NCBI GenBank assembly: GCA_013365325.1
Contig: JABVXV010000259.1
Location: forward strand, 26,226-90,225
Source of the DNA: Dipetalonema caudispina
Taxonomy: Eukaryota; Nematoda; Chromadorea; Rhabditida; Onchocercidae
Direction of reading: 5' to 3'
Length of the DNA stretch: 64,000 nucleotides
The position numbers and the translations under genes were made by a program. Below are positions 27,213-39,641 of this stretch, in pieces. Numbering within the stretch: the stretch's first letter is position 1; the number at the start of each line of letters is the position of its first letter. The notes beneath the pieces are model-generated. The model was not told the origin of the DNA and made no database searches. It was given only the letters and a program-made list of their open reading frames with translations.

Positions 27213-27649
27213 GTAGCATCTGTGACAGCCTTCTTTTTTTGTCTTTATGTATTTGAATTTCACAGCAATGAAAAAGAATGATTCTTTAAAATATGAAATC
27301 TTCGGAAATCTTTATTTATGTTCTGAAAATCATAATTAGGATAAGTATGTGCGAACAAAAAGGTAATAAAAAGTAACCTTTTTATAATTTAAATACTTCT
27401 TCATTTGATGGCTCATTCAGAATATATAAAATAGTATAGAAAGGAGAAATGAGTTAGGAAAGTTAGGTAAACTTTTCCCTTCTTTATAGTCTTAAAATTT
27501 TGCAATTTTTTTTTTATGGTTTTGCGGAAGTTTTGGTCTATAACATTGCAAAATCGGAGGATGCCTCATCAAAAATTACTTGAATATCGCTGTACATTTA
27601 TAATGATACCGACTAGCCTTACTTAATGGTAACAGCCTTATTAATTTGC

Positions 27650-28105
27650 TTCTATACTTTACTCAAGTGAGTTTCAGTTAATGTTTGCTTCGCAGGTCTT
27701 TATTGTTGCTTTGAATTGTAACATCAATGCTATCGATCTATTGTTTACATCGTAAATGTTATGCAAGCTTCTATTTTTGTTCATTTCGATACTGAAAATT
27801 TACTGCCTTTCTACCGTCGTAAAAATTATGCAAGTTTCTATTATTGTTTGTGTAGTATCAACCATACAACGTTTTACTTACTCGTATCGTTTTACTTCCT
27901 GTCGTTGCTTGTGTAGTAATGAGTGTGCAAGTTTCTATCCTTTTTTGTGTCATATGAACTATGCAAATTTATTTTTTTATTTGCATCGTAAAAACTACAC
28001 ATTACTCATCATAATACTTACGCAATCTGCTGTTTATTATGTAAAAATTGTACAAATCTTTGTCATTGTTCGCACTATAACATCTATACAGGTTTTTATA
28101 TGCTA
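27650..28105. repeat. Minisatellite 3' of ZIP copy B, expanded allele
   Basis: About ten imperfect units of roughly 35-50 bases around GTAAAAATTATGCAAGTTTC and a TTTTTGTTTGCATCG-like part, against about four units at the same place in copy A. The open frame that crosses it (27756-28106) is a by-product. Confidence 0.7.
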
Positions 28106-28758
28106 AATTAGGACATTTCTGATAAGCATAAATCAGGGAATGAGGTACAAGTCTTTCTGTTCATTTACAATAAACATCTAATCCTTGATCACTTGAATCT
28201 TGTTGTGAAATTTTGCTTTTTATAGTATGAGAAGTTTTGTTTGAAGAATTTTTATTCCATCATTCTCTTGATACAGTCAGGTTGATTTTTTAATGACAGG
28301 TTGTAAAATGTGCCTGTTCACTTATACAAATTTAATTTATAATGAAGATATAATCTGTTTGTCGTTGATATAAAACATTACATAAGTTGATCATCGGTAT
28401 ATATTGCTTCATTGCTTGAAGCATGCTTTAACTCCATGTTGGGCATATCACCAGTTACCTGAAATACACTTCTTTTAATCTGCAATTTTTTTAATGTAAT
28501 GGATTTAAATTGCTTATTGGAAAATGTGGTTGTGCAACAAATAAGCTTCACAGATTATACTATTTAAAGAAATAAGAGAAAATGAATTTAGTTGGGAACA
28601 GCAGAAGTTGAAAATCATTTGTTTGAAGGAAGTATTTGTGTCGTAATGGATTCAGATACCATCCAATAAGTCAATTTGTTCGGTTTTGTAAAGCAAACAC
28701 AAATAAAATATATTTTGTAAAATCTTTCTATTTATAAAAACAATACAAATTTCATTGT

Positions 28759-29145
28759 TTAATGCCTTACTTCACGTAAGGTATTGTCAGGTGATACAGC
28801 ATGTTCACGTACAACTTTTCGACGATGACGCGCATGTGATGATTGTGACTCTAAAAAGTATATCATTTCAATTTCACAGTATATAACCATCTGTTCCTAT
28901 CAATACTACAAAGAATTCAGTTAAAGGAATTTTAAATAATTTCACGCATTAAACTGCCGAAATAACAAGTACTATCATACCGTAATCACTTTTTTTCTTG
29001 CATTGTTTTAACTCATTAGCTTCTTCTATATGCTCATCGTCCATTTGACGGTCATATCGATGTGGTTCTTCCACTTTGTCTTTCTTGGGAAATTCATTTA
29101 AAGATTCTTTTTCGCTAAATTTACTGCTAAGTTGTACTTTTAGAG
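28759..29145 (-). CDS. 3' end of an unrecognised gene convergent to ZIP B (two exons)
   Basis: Two minus-strand exons, 29145-28981 and 28850-28759, join in phase with consensus sites (TTTTTTAG acceptor, G|GTATGA donor, TTTTTAG acceptor) and end at TAA. The encoded tail is hydrophilic and highly charged: first Lys/Glu-rich (LKVQLSSKFSEKESLNEF), then acidic (MDDEHIEEANELK), then basic (HARHRRKVVREH), ending TLREVRH. I do not recognise the family. The first exon starts with phase 1 and has no in-frame ATG before the internal Met, so upstream exons probably exist to the right. I could not find them between 29.2 and 32 kb. A 51-residue protein starting at the internal Met is the alternative. Its last exon is duplicated at 22234-22325. 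Confidence 0.6.
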
Positions 29146-29270
29146 CTAAAAAATTTTTAGCAGGTGGAAACGGTAAGTAGTAAACAAAAAAGGCGGACAG
29201 GAAGAATAAATTAGGTGAAATATTTGTTCATAACTTCTATTTTTAAACGTCCTTTTTTCCACACATCTTT

Positions 29271-29592
29271 GATAAATAAATAAATATTATATTTTGATAA
29301 ATAAATTATACTTGTATTTCTGATAAATAAATAAATATTATATTTTGATAAATAAATTACACTTGTATTTCTGATAAATAAATAAATATTATATTTTGAT
29401 AAATAAATTATACTTGTATTTCTGATAAATAAATAAATATTATATTTTGATAAATAAATTATACTTGTATTTCTGATAAATAAATAAATATTATATTTTG
29501 ATAAATAAATTATACTTGTATTTCTGATAAATAAATAAATATTATATTTTGATAAATAAATTATACTTGTATTTTTAACAAATAAATAAATA
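29271..29592. repeat. 51-bp minisatellite, six units
   Basis: Six nearly identical 51-bp units containing GATAAATAAATAAATATT and AATTATACTTGTATTTCT. Because 51 is a multiple of three, the minus strand stays open for 144 codons as a 17-residue repeat. I treat that frame as a by-product because it is low-complexity and has no conserved context. Confidence 0.95.
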
Positions 29593-29837
29593 TCTGAATG
29601 AACGAACAAGTATATGTATATGTTTATGTACATAGAGAGAGACAAAACTATATTTTAAAGAACTATTATAAATAAATATTTTAATGAAATATTATAAATC
29701 AAAAAAGGAGAATGATATTGTCTTCAATCTTTATAAATTTTAATAAGAATTAGTTAATTTTTGGATTTTAATTGTCCAATAGGAAATTACATATAAAACG
29801 GAATGTTTGTAAATTGAGTGAATAACTTACAGAATTA

Positions 29838-29965
29838 CTTACACTTTTTCCCTTACACTTTTGTTATGTTTTTCTCTCCCTTCGTAATGCTTTTTCCTAC
29901 TTTTGTAACGTTTTTTCCTATTTTTTCGATGTTTTTTTCTTTTTTCATGCTTTTTCCCACCTTCA
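29838..29965. repeat. Degenerate T-rich minisatellite, period about 24 bp
   Basis: Repeated TTTTGTAATGTTTTTTCCTA-like units, about five copies with variable T runs. Confidence 0.65.
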
Positions 29966-30240
29966 GTTGTTACCTGCAATATTTAAAGAAAATTCTTACC
30001 ATTTAAATTTTGCCAAATTTTTGAACCATCTCACTTCTCCAAAATTTTAAACTAACAAATAGCCTAAACAAAAAGAATAAAAGAATGCATTATTTTTACA
30101 TCCTTTCAAATGTCAGAAAAGTACATAAAAGCTTTAAGTATTTGACATTATATGAAAGATAGCCTTATCAGAATGGAAATACTGTTATCAGCATTAGTTA
30201 AGTCATTCGGCAGAATCAATGATAAATTTTTCTGCTAGTA

Positions 30241-32295
30241 ATGAATCATTTCAATGAGTACGTAACGAAGAATGTAAGTATAACAAACATATATTTTCGA
30301 AAATTTCTCAACAATTTTGTTTTTAATCAAATTTACCGAATATTGCCATATCTTGCCAAAACACATATAGCTATTATATATAGCTAACAATGCTTCCTTT
30401 TATTTTTCTCTTTTAATAATAATGATAAACAATGAAGAATTATGCAATTGACCTATCATTTATTTACTTTTTTTTATGCTTTTTTATGCAAATATAGTCA
30501 ATTTCCAACACTTTTAAATAAATTAATCATAATTGATAAGCATAATATTAACAGAATATGATAATCCTCATCATGATGATAAAATTTGCATGAAATAATT
30601 GTTTCTGTATGTTTGTGTGGAGAAATAATCACTTTGAACAATTGAAAATATTTCATTTCATCTTGAAACAACAACCATTATGATTCGATAAAATCTTGCC
30701 AGTAAAAAATTGAATTTTAGATAATATTTAATATAATTTTAAGCAACTTTTATACAATAACCTGAGTAAAAGATAAAAGACTACCATTCATAATGAATAA
30801 TTATAGAAATTTTGAATTGATCAAATGACTGCAAGAGAACTAATCAGATGATTTGAAGAGATTTTTCAATCACTTATGTTTGTGAAAGAAGTATAAATTC
30901 TGTTATTACATTTAACTTTTTATCATTCCATTCGTTTACTGATGTAATCAAATGACTCGTCATAAACGATTCATTTCATTCTTATAAATAAATAAAGTGA
31001 TGGCAATCAGTAAGAATACAATCTAATGATTCATAAGTATATTTATATAACATAATCATATAATTGATATAAATGGTGAGAATTTGAAAGTAAAGGGAAG
31101 GAGAGAGTAAATTAAGAAATTTCTTGGATCAATGAGAAAATCAGAAATGTATTACTGAATTTGGGAAAACAAATGGATTAAATGTCAAGTATATCGGAAA
31201 TAACTGCACGCGATTTATCTGAAAATTCGTTTGGGAAGAAATATGCCTAGGAGAAATAGTCCTAAAAGTTGAAGACAAAATAATTGAATGCTTTTTATGC
31301 AAAATAAAATAAGACATCAACATGAAAATGATGTTCTTTGATATTTCATGTAAGTGAAATTTATTTGTATAAACCATAAATTTGCATTAATTTTGAAATT
31401 TAAACAGAAAGACAAACAACGATAACAAATAAATTTCTTAAGCTGATAATAACATAATAAAAAGCGAAGATTGATAAAGGATGATAGAGAAAAAGAAAGG
31501 GAAAAAAAGAAGGAAAAAGCCAATTATGGTATGAACGAGAAATACGTGGAATACGTGCAGAAAAAAACAGTGGAAACTTTTATTAATAATGAAATTAGCA
31601 ATAATGAAATAAAAAAGAAATGGTTCGTCAAAGATAACAATCGTTAAAATGATAACTGACAGAATTTAAAAAGAATATCGTATTTGTGTTATTGCACATA
31701 TGAAAGATTTACTTTTTCTTTTCTTTTTTTAATTTTAAAAAAACTGCAACATTTGCAAAGAAGCAGTATAGAATATTTAAAATAGATCTTTTCCCAATTT
31801 GCCAATTTCGTGCTTTTTTTTTTCATAGTTTAACATAAAAGAGACTGCAAACAGATGATGGACAATCCTAAATGTTTACAGATAAAATTTTTAAGAATAA
31901 AAACTGGGAAAAACTATACATGCAAAAGTTTTTCACCACAAAGAAAAAACAACAAAAAGAAAGCAAGGAATGAAAGATAAGATTGTAGGAGGAAAAATTC
32001 GACTGCAAGGATTCAAATTTTTTTAAAAAAAAAAATTTTTTCTTTAGATTGTATGAAAGATAATAATCATACGGAGTTGATGATAATTCCGAACAAAATA
32101 AGAAAGGATTTGAAAATTATCCCAAACAAAATTTTTGTTTAGATCGATAAATTGATGCAAAGGAGCGATGAGGCGAATATCATACTATTGGGATGGTTGG
32201 TACCAGGGTATTATTTAGTATCAAAAGCCAATTCCACGGTAAATGGTTCATGGGATTGTAAACACTATTGGTTAAAGATCGTCACTGCAGATTAA
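30241..32295 (+). CDS. Tentative small single-pass membrane protein (two exons)
   Basis: Exon 30241-30273 encodes MNHFNEYVTKN. It sits just after a TTTTTCTGCTAG acceptor-like site and ends at a perfect GTAAGT donor. Exon 32143-32295 follows a TTTTTGTTTAG acceptor and is open in the matching phase to a TAA, giving 61 residues in total. The second exon has one hydrophobic segment (NIILLGWLVPGYYLV) followed by two N-glycosylation sequons (NST, NGS) and a WDCKHYW stretch. I do not recognise the family. The join across a 1.9-kb intron is my inference. The second exon could instead be a relic or belong to another gene. It ends 177 bases before the convergent SLC22 gene. Confidence 0.35.
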
Positions 32296-32471
32296 TTATG
32301 GAAAGCGGATGTAGGAACAAGTAACAATATAATACATAATTTTATAAATTAAAAAAAAAAATTACTGCTTCTTTTCACTCTTCTAACTTGTTCTTGTTAC
32401 TCATATGAAAAATATAACATTTCATTTTCGAAAAAAAATCAAGCCAAAATAAAACCAAATTTGGAACATTT

Positions 32472-35400
32472 TCACTTTTTGATTTCATTCAATGGCATAC
32501 GTTCATCTTTGTTCTTTTCAATCTTAATCAGAGGTTTAGCGGCTCCATCGACAGTCTCCTCTTCTCCAGGCATTCGATCGGGCATTGGTTTTCCTTTCGT
32601 TTCGGGAACGATCCACAGGAATGCAGTCACTTCGACCAACGCAAAAAGACACATCGTAAGATACGGAAGTGGAGCCCAAAATTCACCCTAAAATTGCAGG
32701 CTAATCTGATTATGAATGATTCAAAATAATGTCATTAAATGAGGTATATACCCTTTCTCTTCGAGGTAGATAAATGAACTCTCGGTTATCACTTCTTATC
32801 ATTAATGCATCACATTTATTATAGTCAGAAATGTAATCTTTCCAAGAAAAAAGTGATAAATTGAAAAGCGATACTTCAGTTTTTTGTTGCAGAATTTGAA
32901 ATCATTTAAAAACAAAAATTAAACGTACAATAACAAAAATCTGTGGTGCAATGATGTTGCCAATACGATTAAATGTTTGAATAAAGCCAATTTCCTTATT
33001 ACGTATGGCTGTTGGAAAGAGTTCCGATGGCGTAACCGCATTTAAGATGTAAATTTGACTGCACATTGCTGCTGCCGACAAAGCCGTAATACGGATAACC
33101 GTTTGTAAACTGAAACCTGAAATTTTCTTTGTTAATAACATTCGTCCGATTTGTACCTCAAAAACTTGCTATGAAATATTCACTAATCGATAAAATGAAA
33201 ATTATTTGTAACAATGAAAAGTTATTATTTAGAGATCTTATAGTTTTAATACTACATTTTAGTGAAGGTACAAGACAATCAGTATCTACTACGAAAATAT
33301 CATGAATCAGAAAAAGACAGGCATACCAAAGAGAGTGATGAAAAATACTAAGCCAAGACTAAAAGCGATGAAAAACATCGAGAATCCATGCAGAAGACGT
33401 CGACCGGCCCAGATAAATTTAATGTCAATAACGGCGCAAATCAAATTGATCGCATAGCGCAAAGACCCAACAATAATCGTGTTCAGATATATAGAGCCCG
33501 AAAGTTTTTCCATATTAAAGACCAATCCGTATGAGATAATGCTTGTAATCATCCTAGAAATGAAACCTATTAAGACGTAGCATAGATTTTAGACATTTTT
33601 AATTCTTGGAATGGATCAGGTGATGAATCAGGGATATTTCTTGAATTCGTAATCCTTCTTAATACCTTGTAATCGAGAAGCAACAAAATCAATCAAGAAG
33701 AAGTAAATAAAACATATTTCTGTCTCCGAGGTTTAAAAGAAAAGTCTTTACAAAACGTACAAACTATAGGCGAAAAGGATACTGTATGAAGCAAAATTTT
33801 TGCTTGAGAATAGATGACAATATGTGTAATTCGTTTTCGGCCTTCCACTTGCCTAAAATTGAAATAAACTTCCGATTTCTTTAAATTTCTCCCGGTAAAA
33901 TTGCGTTTTTAAACTTTTTTCTACTGATGCAAAATTTAAAACAGAAAAGAAGAGATAACTTCACACCTCTTTTAGACGCTCACGTTCCTCGTCCAGCAAG
34001 ATATCTAACTCTTGGAGGCGTTCTGGAGTATTTTTTTTGTCCCATCTACCCATACCAACAAGTGCCTGACGAGCATCATCAATTTTTCCTTTCTGAATTA
34101 ACCATCGTGGGCTTTCATATGCAAATCTAAAGTGAAAAGTTAACAATAACAAAAACTATTGATATTAATAATAATAAACAACATTAACAACTGGCTACTT
34201 TGGTTGATGATAATAACAATAAATGATATCAGTGATAATAAACAATAATAATGACAGTAATTAATAATAACAACCAACAGCAATAATAAATGAAATAATC
34301 AATAATAATTACTATTATTATTAGTAGTGGTAATATAAATAATAGAAAAATAAATAGTAAACATGTGTAAAAGTAATAAGAAAAATAGGTGGATAAATGA
34401 TAATGTGAATGAACTTAATTCTGGATAATTTCAAGAACCTTGCCTGTTATCCGCTTATCCGCCGAACTTAGAAAAAAATTACATCTGGTGAAAAATTGAA
34501 ATCTCTTTTTTTTGTTTTTTAAAATCTTAATTAACTTACATTAATAGGATACCCGGCAAAATTGTTAACAAAGCAACGACTCGAGACAGCAAACGCCATT
34601 CGCCAGTTAAGTAAGCCAAGCCGGTAAAAACGATGTAATTCGGGGAATAGGTAATAACAGTAACCATCCACATACGATGTTTGGCAGGCAAATTTTCCAT
34701 CATGAATACATAAGAAACGCTGCGAAGAAATAACCTTTTGTAGTTAATTTAGATCAAAAATTATATTTTCTGGACTCTTAATTTATTTATATCCATTTTA
34801 GGATGCACAGTTTTAGCAAAGTTTACGAACAAATTGTTAATATTACTTCATTTCATTTGAATTTTTATTTTCCTTCTTCACTTCTAATTAAAAAGCTTCT
34901 AGTTCTCCTTTTTTTAATTTATTCAACGAATTCCTTTTCATGATGTTAGATTTAGACTTCTCATTTCAATAGTAAAAATGTTGCAGTAATAATACCGAAG
35001 CATGACTGAATACATTCAATCAATCTGAAATTTCTACTATTCGATTTAAGCTAGTCATTATTGGTCAAGGTCGCTTGACCATTTTGACAGATAGTTATAA
35101 AAATAAAAGTTCGCACTGCAACTGGATTTCATGTTAGATTTAGTGGATTATGAAAACTAACCTATGTTTTCCTCCTGTGAAGAACATCACGAAAAATCGC
35201 GCAATTGTAAAGGCGATCAAATTGTTTATGAATGTTGATGCCAAACCACTAATAATTAAGCCCATCGTTCCGAACAAAAGAATCTGGAAATCAGCAAATA
35301 GTAGTCAGTTTGTCCTAATTCATTTAACTCATTTTTTTGCATGGAAGATTTGTAAATTATCCTAAATAAACCTATTTTCGGTAATTCTCAACGAAATATC

Positions 35401-38400
35401 CTATATCAATTTACTGAGGTAAACAATCCTTTGACAATTTTGGAAAATTGTTAATGTTGAAATGTATGAGCGTGAACTACAAATGCAAGAGAAATATTAT
35501 CAAAAAGATAACCGTTCCCTATAGATTCTTTGGTAAAGAAACAGTTCCTTTTTCTTTTCAAGAAACTTATCCCTTAGTTTTAAATGATCACTTAGTGAAG
35601 CAATACATCAGTGGATTAAATTGGAAAGATTAAAATTAATATTCCAATCAATATGATTATCCATTATCAAGTATTCAGATAGCATAGTATGTCTCCTGAT
35701 TGTGAATATAATTGCATTTCAGGAGACAATCCTCTAGCAAATAATTTCGAAGGTTAGCCAAATAAAATTATTTCGCTTAAATATAGAACGCTGCTATCAT
35801 CGATGAATTGAATGCTTTCAATATGAAACAAAGAATAATTCACCGCTCTTCGACCGAACATATCAGATAGCTGTCCAAATGTCATCGCACCAAACATAAT
35901 CCCAATCATTTGCAATGATATGCTCATTTTAACTGTGGTCGCCGAATCGCAAAAATAATGAAACTGAAATATTCAAATATTAACAACGTAAAACGAAAGA
36001 AAAATCCAAATTATCGGAAATGATATCCTATCTGGCCGATGGCGTAATTTGCGCATTGGCGACAAGTTGATAAAATATTGAAGTGTTTCCCTAAATTGAT
36101 GGTCTGGTTCTACCATGGATTAATAGATAAAAAAGGATAAAGTAGTGGAGTTGATTATTTAGTTATTAAATTTAATATTTAATTCTTCTTAAATTGTTAT
36201 TTCTTCCCAAATTCACTTCGCTAATTTTTTATGCATTGTTGTTTTGAAAATCTAGAATGTCTTCTGAAAGCACGGATTATTATCTACATTTTATTACTAT
36301 TATTACTTACTTCATAAGCAACTGATTCAAAATCTGCGCTTAAGATTGGATCTGAGCATTCTCCCGTTGAATTCACATAACTATTGTATTCCGCACATTG
36401 CTGTTTTGGTGTCACACCCTTAAACATATGACCATTGCATCCTTCTACACGAGCTGCAGCACCTAAAAAATCAAATTTTAAAGTGATAATTTTGCTCAGG
36501 TAAACTATTTGCTCGGAAAACCGCTACTAAGCTAAAAAAGACTACATTCTTCTTTATTCTTAAAATAATTTTGAAGTACATAGGGTTTAAAACCATTATC
36601 TAATATGATAATGGAAGTCGAACTTCCTTCACCTTCACCTTTTATCACGTGAAACAAGGAATCATTTGTTTTAGTTAATTGATCATAAAACTTCTTCCAT
36701 TCCTTATCTATTAAAACAAGCATGTAGTTTTTGCTATTGATAAATGCATCGAAGATTTTAAGATAAAGTTAACTTTAACACTTAATCTTTTTTAAGATTG
36801 AAACAAGATGTAAAGTAACATTTTCCTTTGGTTCAAATCTCATTTCATTCCTTCTGGGACCAAGATTTCTTTTTCTTTTATGAGTGAAAAATTCTTGAGC
36901 AAGAAGATAAGAAGCAATTAATCCAAGCATTTAATATTTGAAAGGTCTTCTTTGTATTTTAAATTATTTTATTAACAGAAGTATTTTTATGCAATGATAT
37001 GTGTACTGTATATGGACTTACAAGTAAAACTTCAGATCATCAGAAAAAAAATGTATTTATTATTATAGCAATCAAATATAAACGTATATTTAAATGTTTA
37101 TTAACTTCTCTATCAGTCAAAATGTATAAATTTCCCACTAGCTTACTGACAAAATTCATTAGTAATATTTTCGATTTCATATTACTTTTTAAAACTAAAT
37201 TAAAAGTAATATACAAATCTAGTAAAGTCATATTTACTCTAAAGTATTTATATTTTGCAAGTATGACAAATTCATTAGTCAGCATAATTTTCGTTTCTTG
37301 GATAAACAGTCATTAATTCTACAAATTTAAAAATTATAAGAAAAAAAATACTAAGAGAAGTATGATATTTGATAAACAAAAGGATTATCATAAGATGGCA
37401 AAGTCGTCCACGTTACCAATGGATTAGTCATCTCATGATAAGACGACTAAAATGCGAGAGACAGATCAATCCTAAAATAAACAAATAAACAAACAACACA
37501 TACATTTGATGATAAGGACTAAGAACAAACTAACTACACGATACCTATCCGTATTTTTCACCCACCCTAATCGAATTACTTATTTCATCGAGACAGATAG
37601 GATTGGTGATACACAAATAGATGCTATTTAAACAATGATTAAGCAGCTCACGATACGTCGATCCGATTCTTGGAAATTTTATGTGTGAAAAAAAAAAAGA
37701 AAAGATGCCCATGAAAAACTGCACTGTTGTAATAGATAAGAATTTTCTTTTAACATCCCCATCGATTTGACTAACGGAACGAATGATAGAAACAAATGAT
37801 ACTGGCATGTAATAATGCATTTGTCAATTAAACTAATATTTTGACCTATCAATAATGCAATGTTGAGTAATTTCACAAAGATATTTTTTCAATTTTTCGT
37901 CATTACCGAAACGTGTCTTCCCAGAAGGATACCACATCTCTTAATTTGTGAAAAAAAGTAGTGAAGTTTTCAGCGGAAGACTACCTTCTGATACCTACTA
38001 AAATCAGAGGGATATTCTGGTACTAGAAATTGCTGCGAAAAGTTCACTGAATAGATACGATGAGAAAAATAAGACATTGTTGTGAAAGATATAAGTTGCA
38101 GATGCAGATGAAGCTAATAATAGCTTTAAGAAAATATTAATAAATATGAAAAAGAAAATTAAACAAGACTTGTTGTTTTTTTGTTACCAAACAAATGGAA
38201 TTTTTCTTTTTTCCAAATAGATGAATTATTCTTTTAAAAAGATACATTCCAAAAGTATAAAATACTTTGTTTTTGAAAAAAATATTTGAAATAATACATC
38301 ATGCCACAAGGAAAATGTTGATAAGCAACCTTTTGTGTTAAGTGAAAATAGTCAAAAATCAATCAAAAATCAATCAATCAAAATAACCTATCACTAAAAC

Positions 38401-38750
38401 TGTTATACATTTCGAAATGAAAAAAAAAAAAGAGACTTTCTAGAGTATATCGAGAATGTAAACAAACATTTATTTTAGAATACTTCAGAATGAATGTAAA
38501 TAGATGCATATGTTTGGAAATTTCATTTAACAAAATATAGCAAAAACAAATTTAGTGGAATTTAAAAAAATGAATCAAAAAAAAAAAAAAAAAGAGAAAT
38601 AAATGAAAACAAACCTCCATAAATCATGTAGATAAGATTGCTAACTTGTGAAACAACCAATAATTCATAGAGTAAACAAAGGAAGCCAGTATATTTACCA
38701 AGCTCGATGAAATCGCCAAGATTTTTTCGCTCTGTTATTCTTTTCGTCAT
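32472..38750 (-). CDS. SLC22-type organic ion transporter (major facilitator superfamily)
   Basis: Plasma-membrane transporter of organic cations, anions or zwitterions. Substrate cannot be read from sequence. Ten exons join without a phase conflict: 38750-38615, 36462-36311, 35963-35844, 35283-35162, 34719-34540, 34126-33967, 33852-33761, 33553-33327, 33116-32929 and 32687-32472, giving 530 residues, the usual family length. TM1 is followed by a large extracellular loop with cysteines and an NST sequon, then the MFS motif GQLSDMFGRRA, a helix ending FVMFFTGGKH, TGEWR, the family marker ESPRWLI, then NMEKLSGSIYLN, SELFPTAIRN and the C-terminal marker VPETKGK. The start follows a TTCTCAG acceptor by seven bases. 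Two donors are GTACGT. The first intron is about 2.1 kb, much longer than the rest. Confidence 0.93.
34143..34400. repeat. AAT/AAC triplet-rich intronic low complexity
   Basis: An SLC22 intron is dominated by AATAATAAC-type triplets interrupted by substitutions. It is non-coding. Confidence 0.7.
36463..38614 (-). other. Long first intron of the SLC22 gene
   Basis: About 2.1 kb between the first two coding exons. It contains a 63-codon minus-strand open frame at 36532-36723 with fairly balanced composition, which I cannot attach to any gene. Overlapping open frames on both strands at 37.0-37.3 kb are AT-rich chance frames. Confidence 0.6.
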
Positions 38751-39591
38751 TGAAAATCTGAGAAGTAAAATTGAAAGGTTAATGAAAATCACAGATGAAA
38801 AATTCGATTAGCGAATGCGTTCGCAGTAAATTACATGTAAATAAATAAATAAATAAACGATCCATCTCTTAATTAGCAAATGTTACTTTTTTGATTAGCA
38901 TTTCATTTTTATCAATAAATGGTAAGATTTATAATACAGCTATTGATTAACATATGGATGAAAGAAAATAACAGAGAAGTAAATAAAAGTTAGATTATAA
39001 GGTAAATAAACAAGTAAATTTGAATATTGTTAATGAAGAGTATGAATAAAGTGAAATATACGTGGAAGAATAATTAAGTAGATAAAATAAACAAAAACCA
39101 ATAAATAAGTAAATAAATAAATTTTTATGAAAGAAAATCTAAATAAACCAATAAATTCATTAGGTTAATGAAATTCAAATTAACAAATTACTAAAATAAA
39201 ATGATCCCAAATAGATCATTATCAGCTTATATTTTCCCTTTCCTACAACTTTTATCATATGTAGATGTAAATTTGAAACAAATTCAGATTATACATTACG
39301 AAAATACGGTTAGTTAAAGTATTCATTAAAGTAAAGAAATAGAAATCAATACGGATCAGGAAAACGGATAATAGAACAAGTTAACATTATAAACAAAACA
39401 TAAAAAATAATTAGGGACAAAGAGGAGAGATAGTAATAATGACCTTTATCCCTTTGAACTATATTAAAAGTATCCAATGGTTACAATTACAGCAGTATAT
39501 CATCGGAATTAATTATCATTTTCGTTAGTATACAGCAAATTGTCATTGAAATAGGAATTTCCGATATGCCATAATGAAAACATTTTTAAGA

Positions 39592-39641
39592 GGAGAGAAA
39601 GAAAGAGAGAGAGAGAAAGAGAGAGAGGGAGAGAGAGAGGG
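39592..39641. repeat. GA-rich tract
   Basis: About 50 bases of purine-only sequence, mainly GAGAGA, roughly 840 bases upstream of the SLC22 start. Confidence 0.9.

Larger units (their letters stand above)
24080..28970. repeat. Segmental duplication, copy B
   Basis: Partner of 18400-22450, longer because of an expanded His-loop exon and an expanded minisatellite plus about 400 bp of sequence near 28106-28540 not found in copy A. Its right edge runs into an intact two-exon gene end, so this side probably preserves the ancestral arrangement. Confidence 0.88.

Noticed and set aside
27756..28106. 116-codon frame after ZIP B
   Set aside because: It lies across the expanded minisatellite and has no counterpart frame in copy A.
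29211..29645. 144-codon minus-strand frame as a repeat protein
   Set aside because: It is produced by a 51-bp minisatellite whose unit is divisible by three. Composition is only AT-rich codons and there is no supporting splice context.
36000..36115. Extra SLC22 exon between the second and third coding exons
   Set aside because: It has an acceptor-like TTTAG, but joining 36311 directly to 35963 gives the expected SVAYE-FHYFCD continuity. Including it brings a stop or breaks phase.
37001..37316. Overlapping open frames on both strands in the SLC22 first intron
   Set aside because: They are AT-rich, without motifs, and open on both strands, as expected of biased composition.
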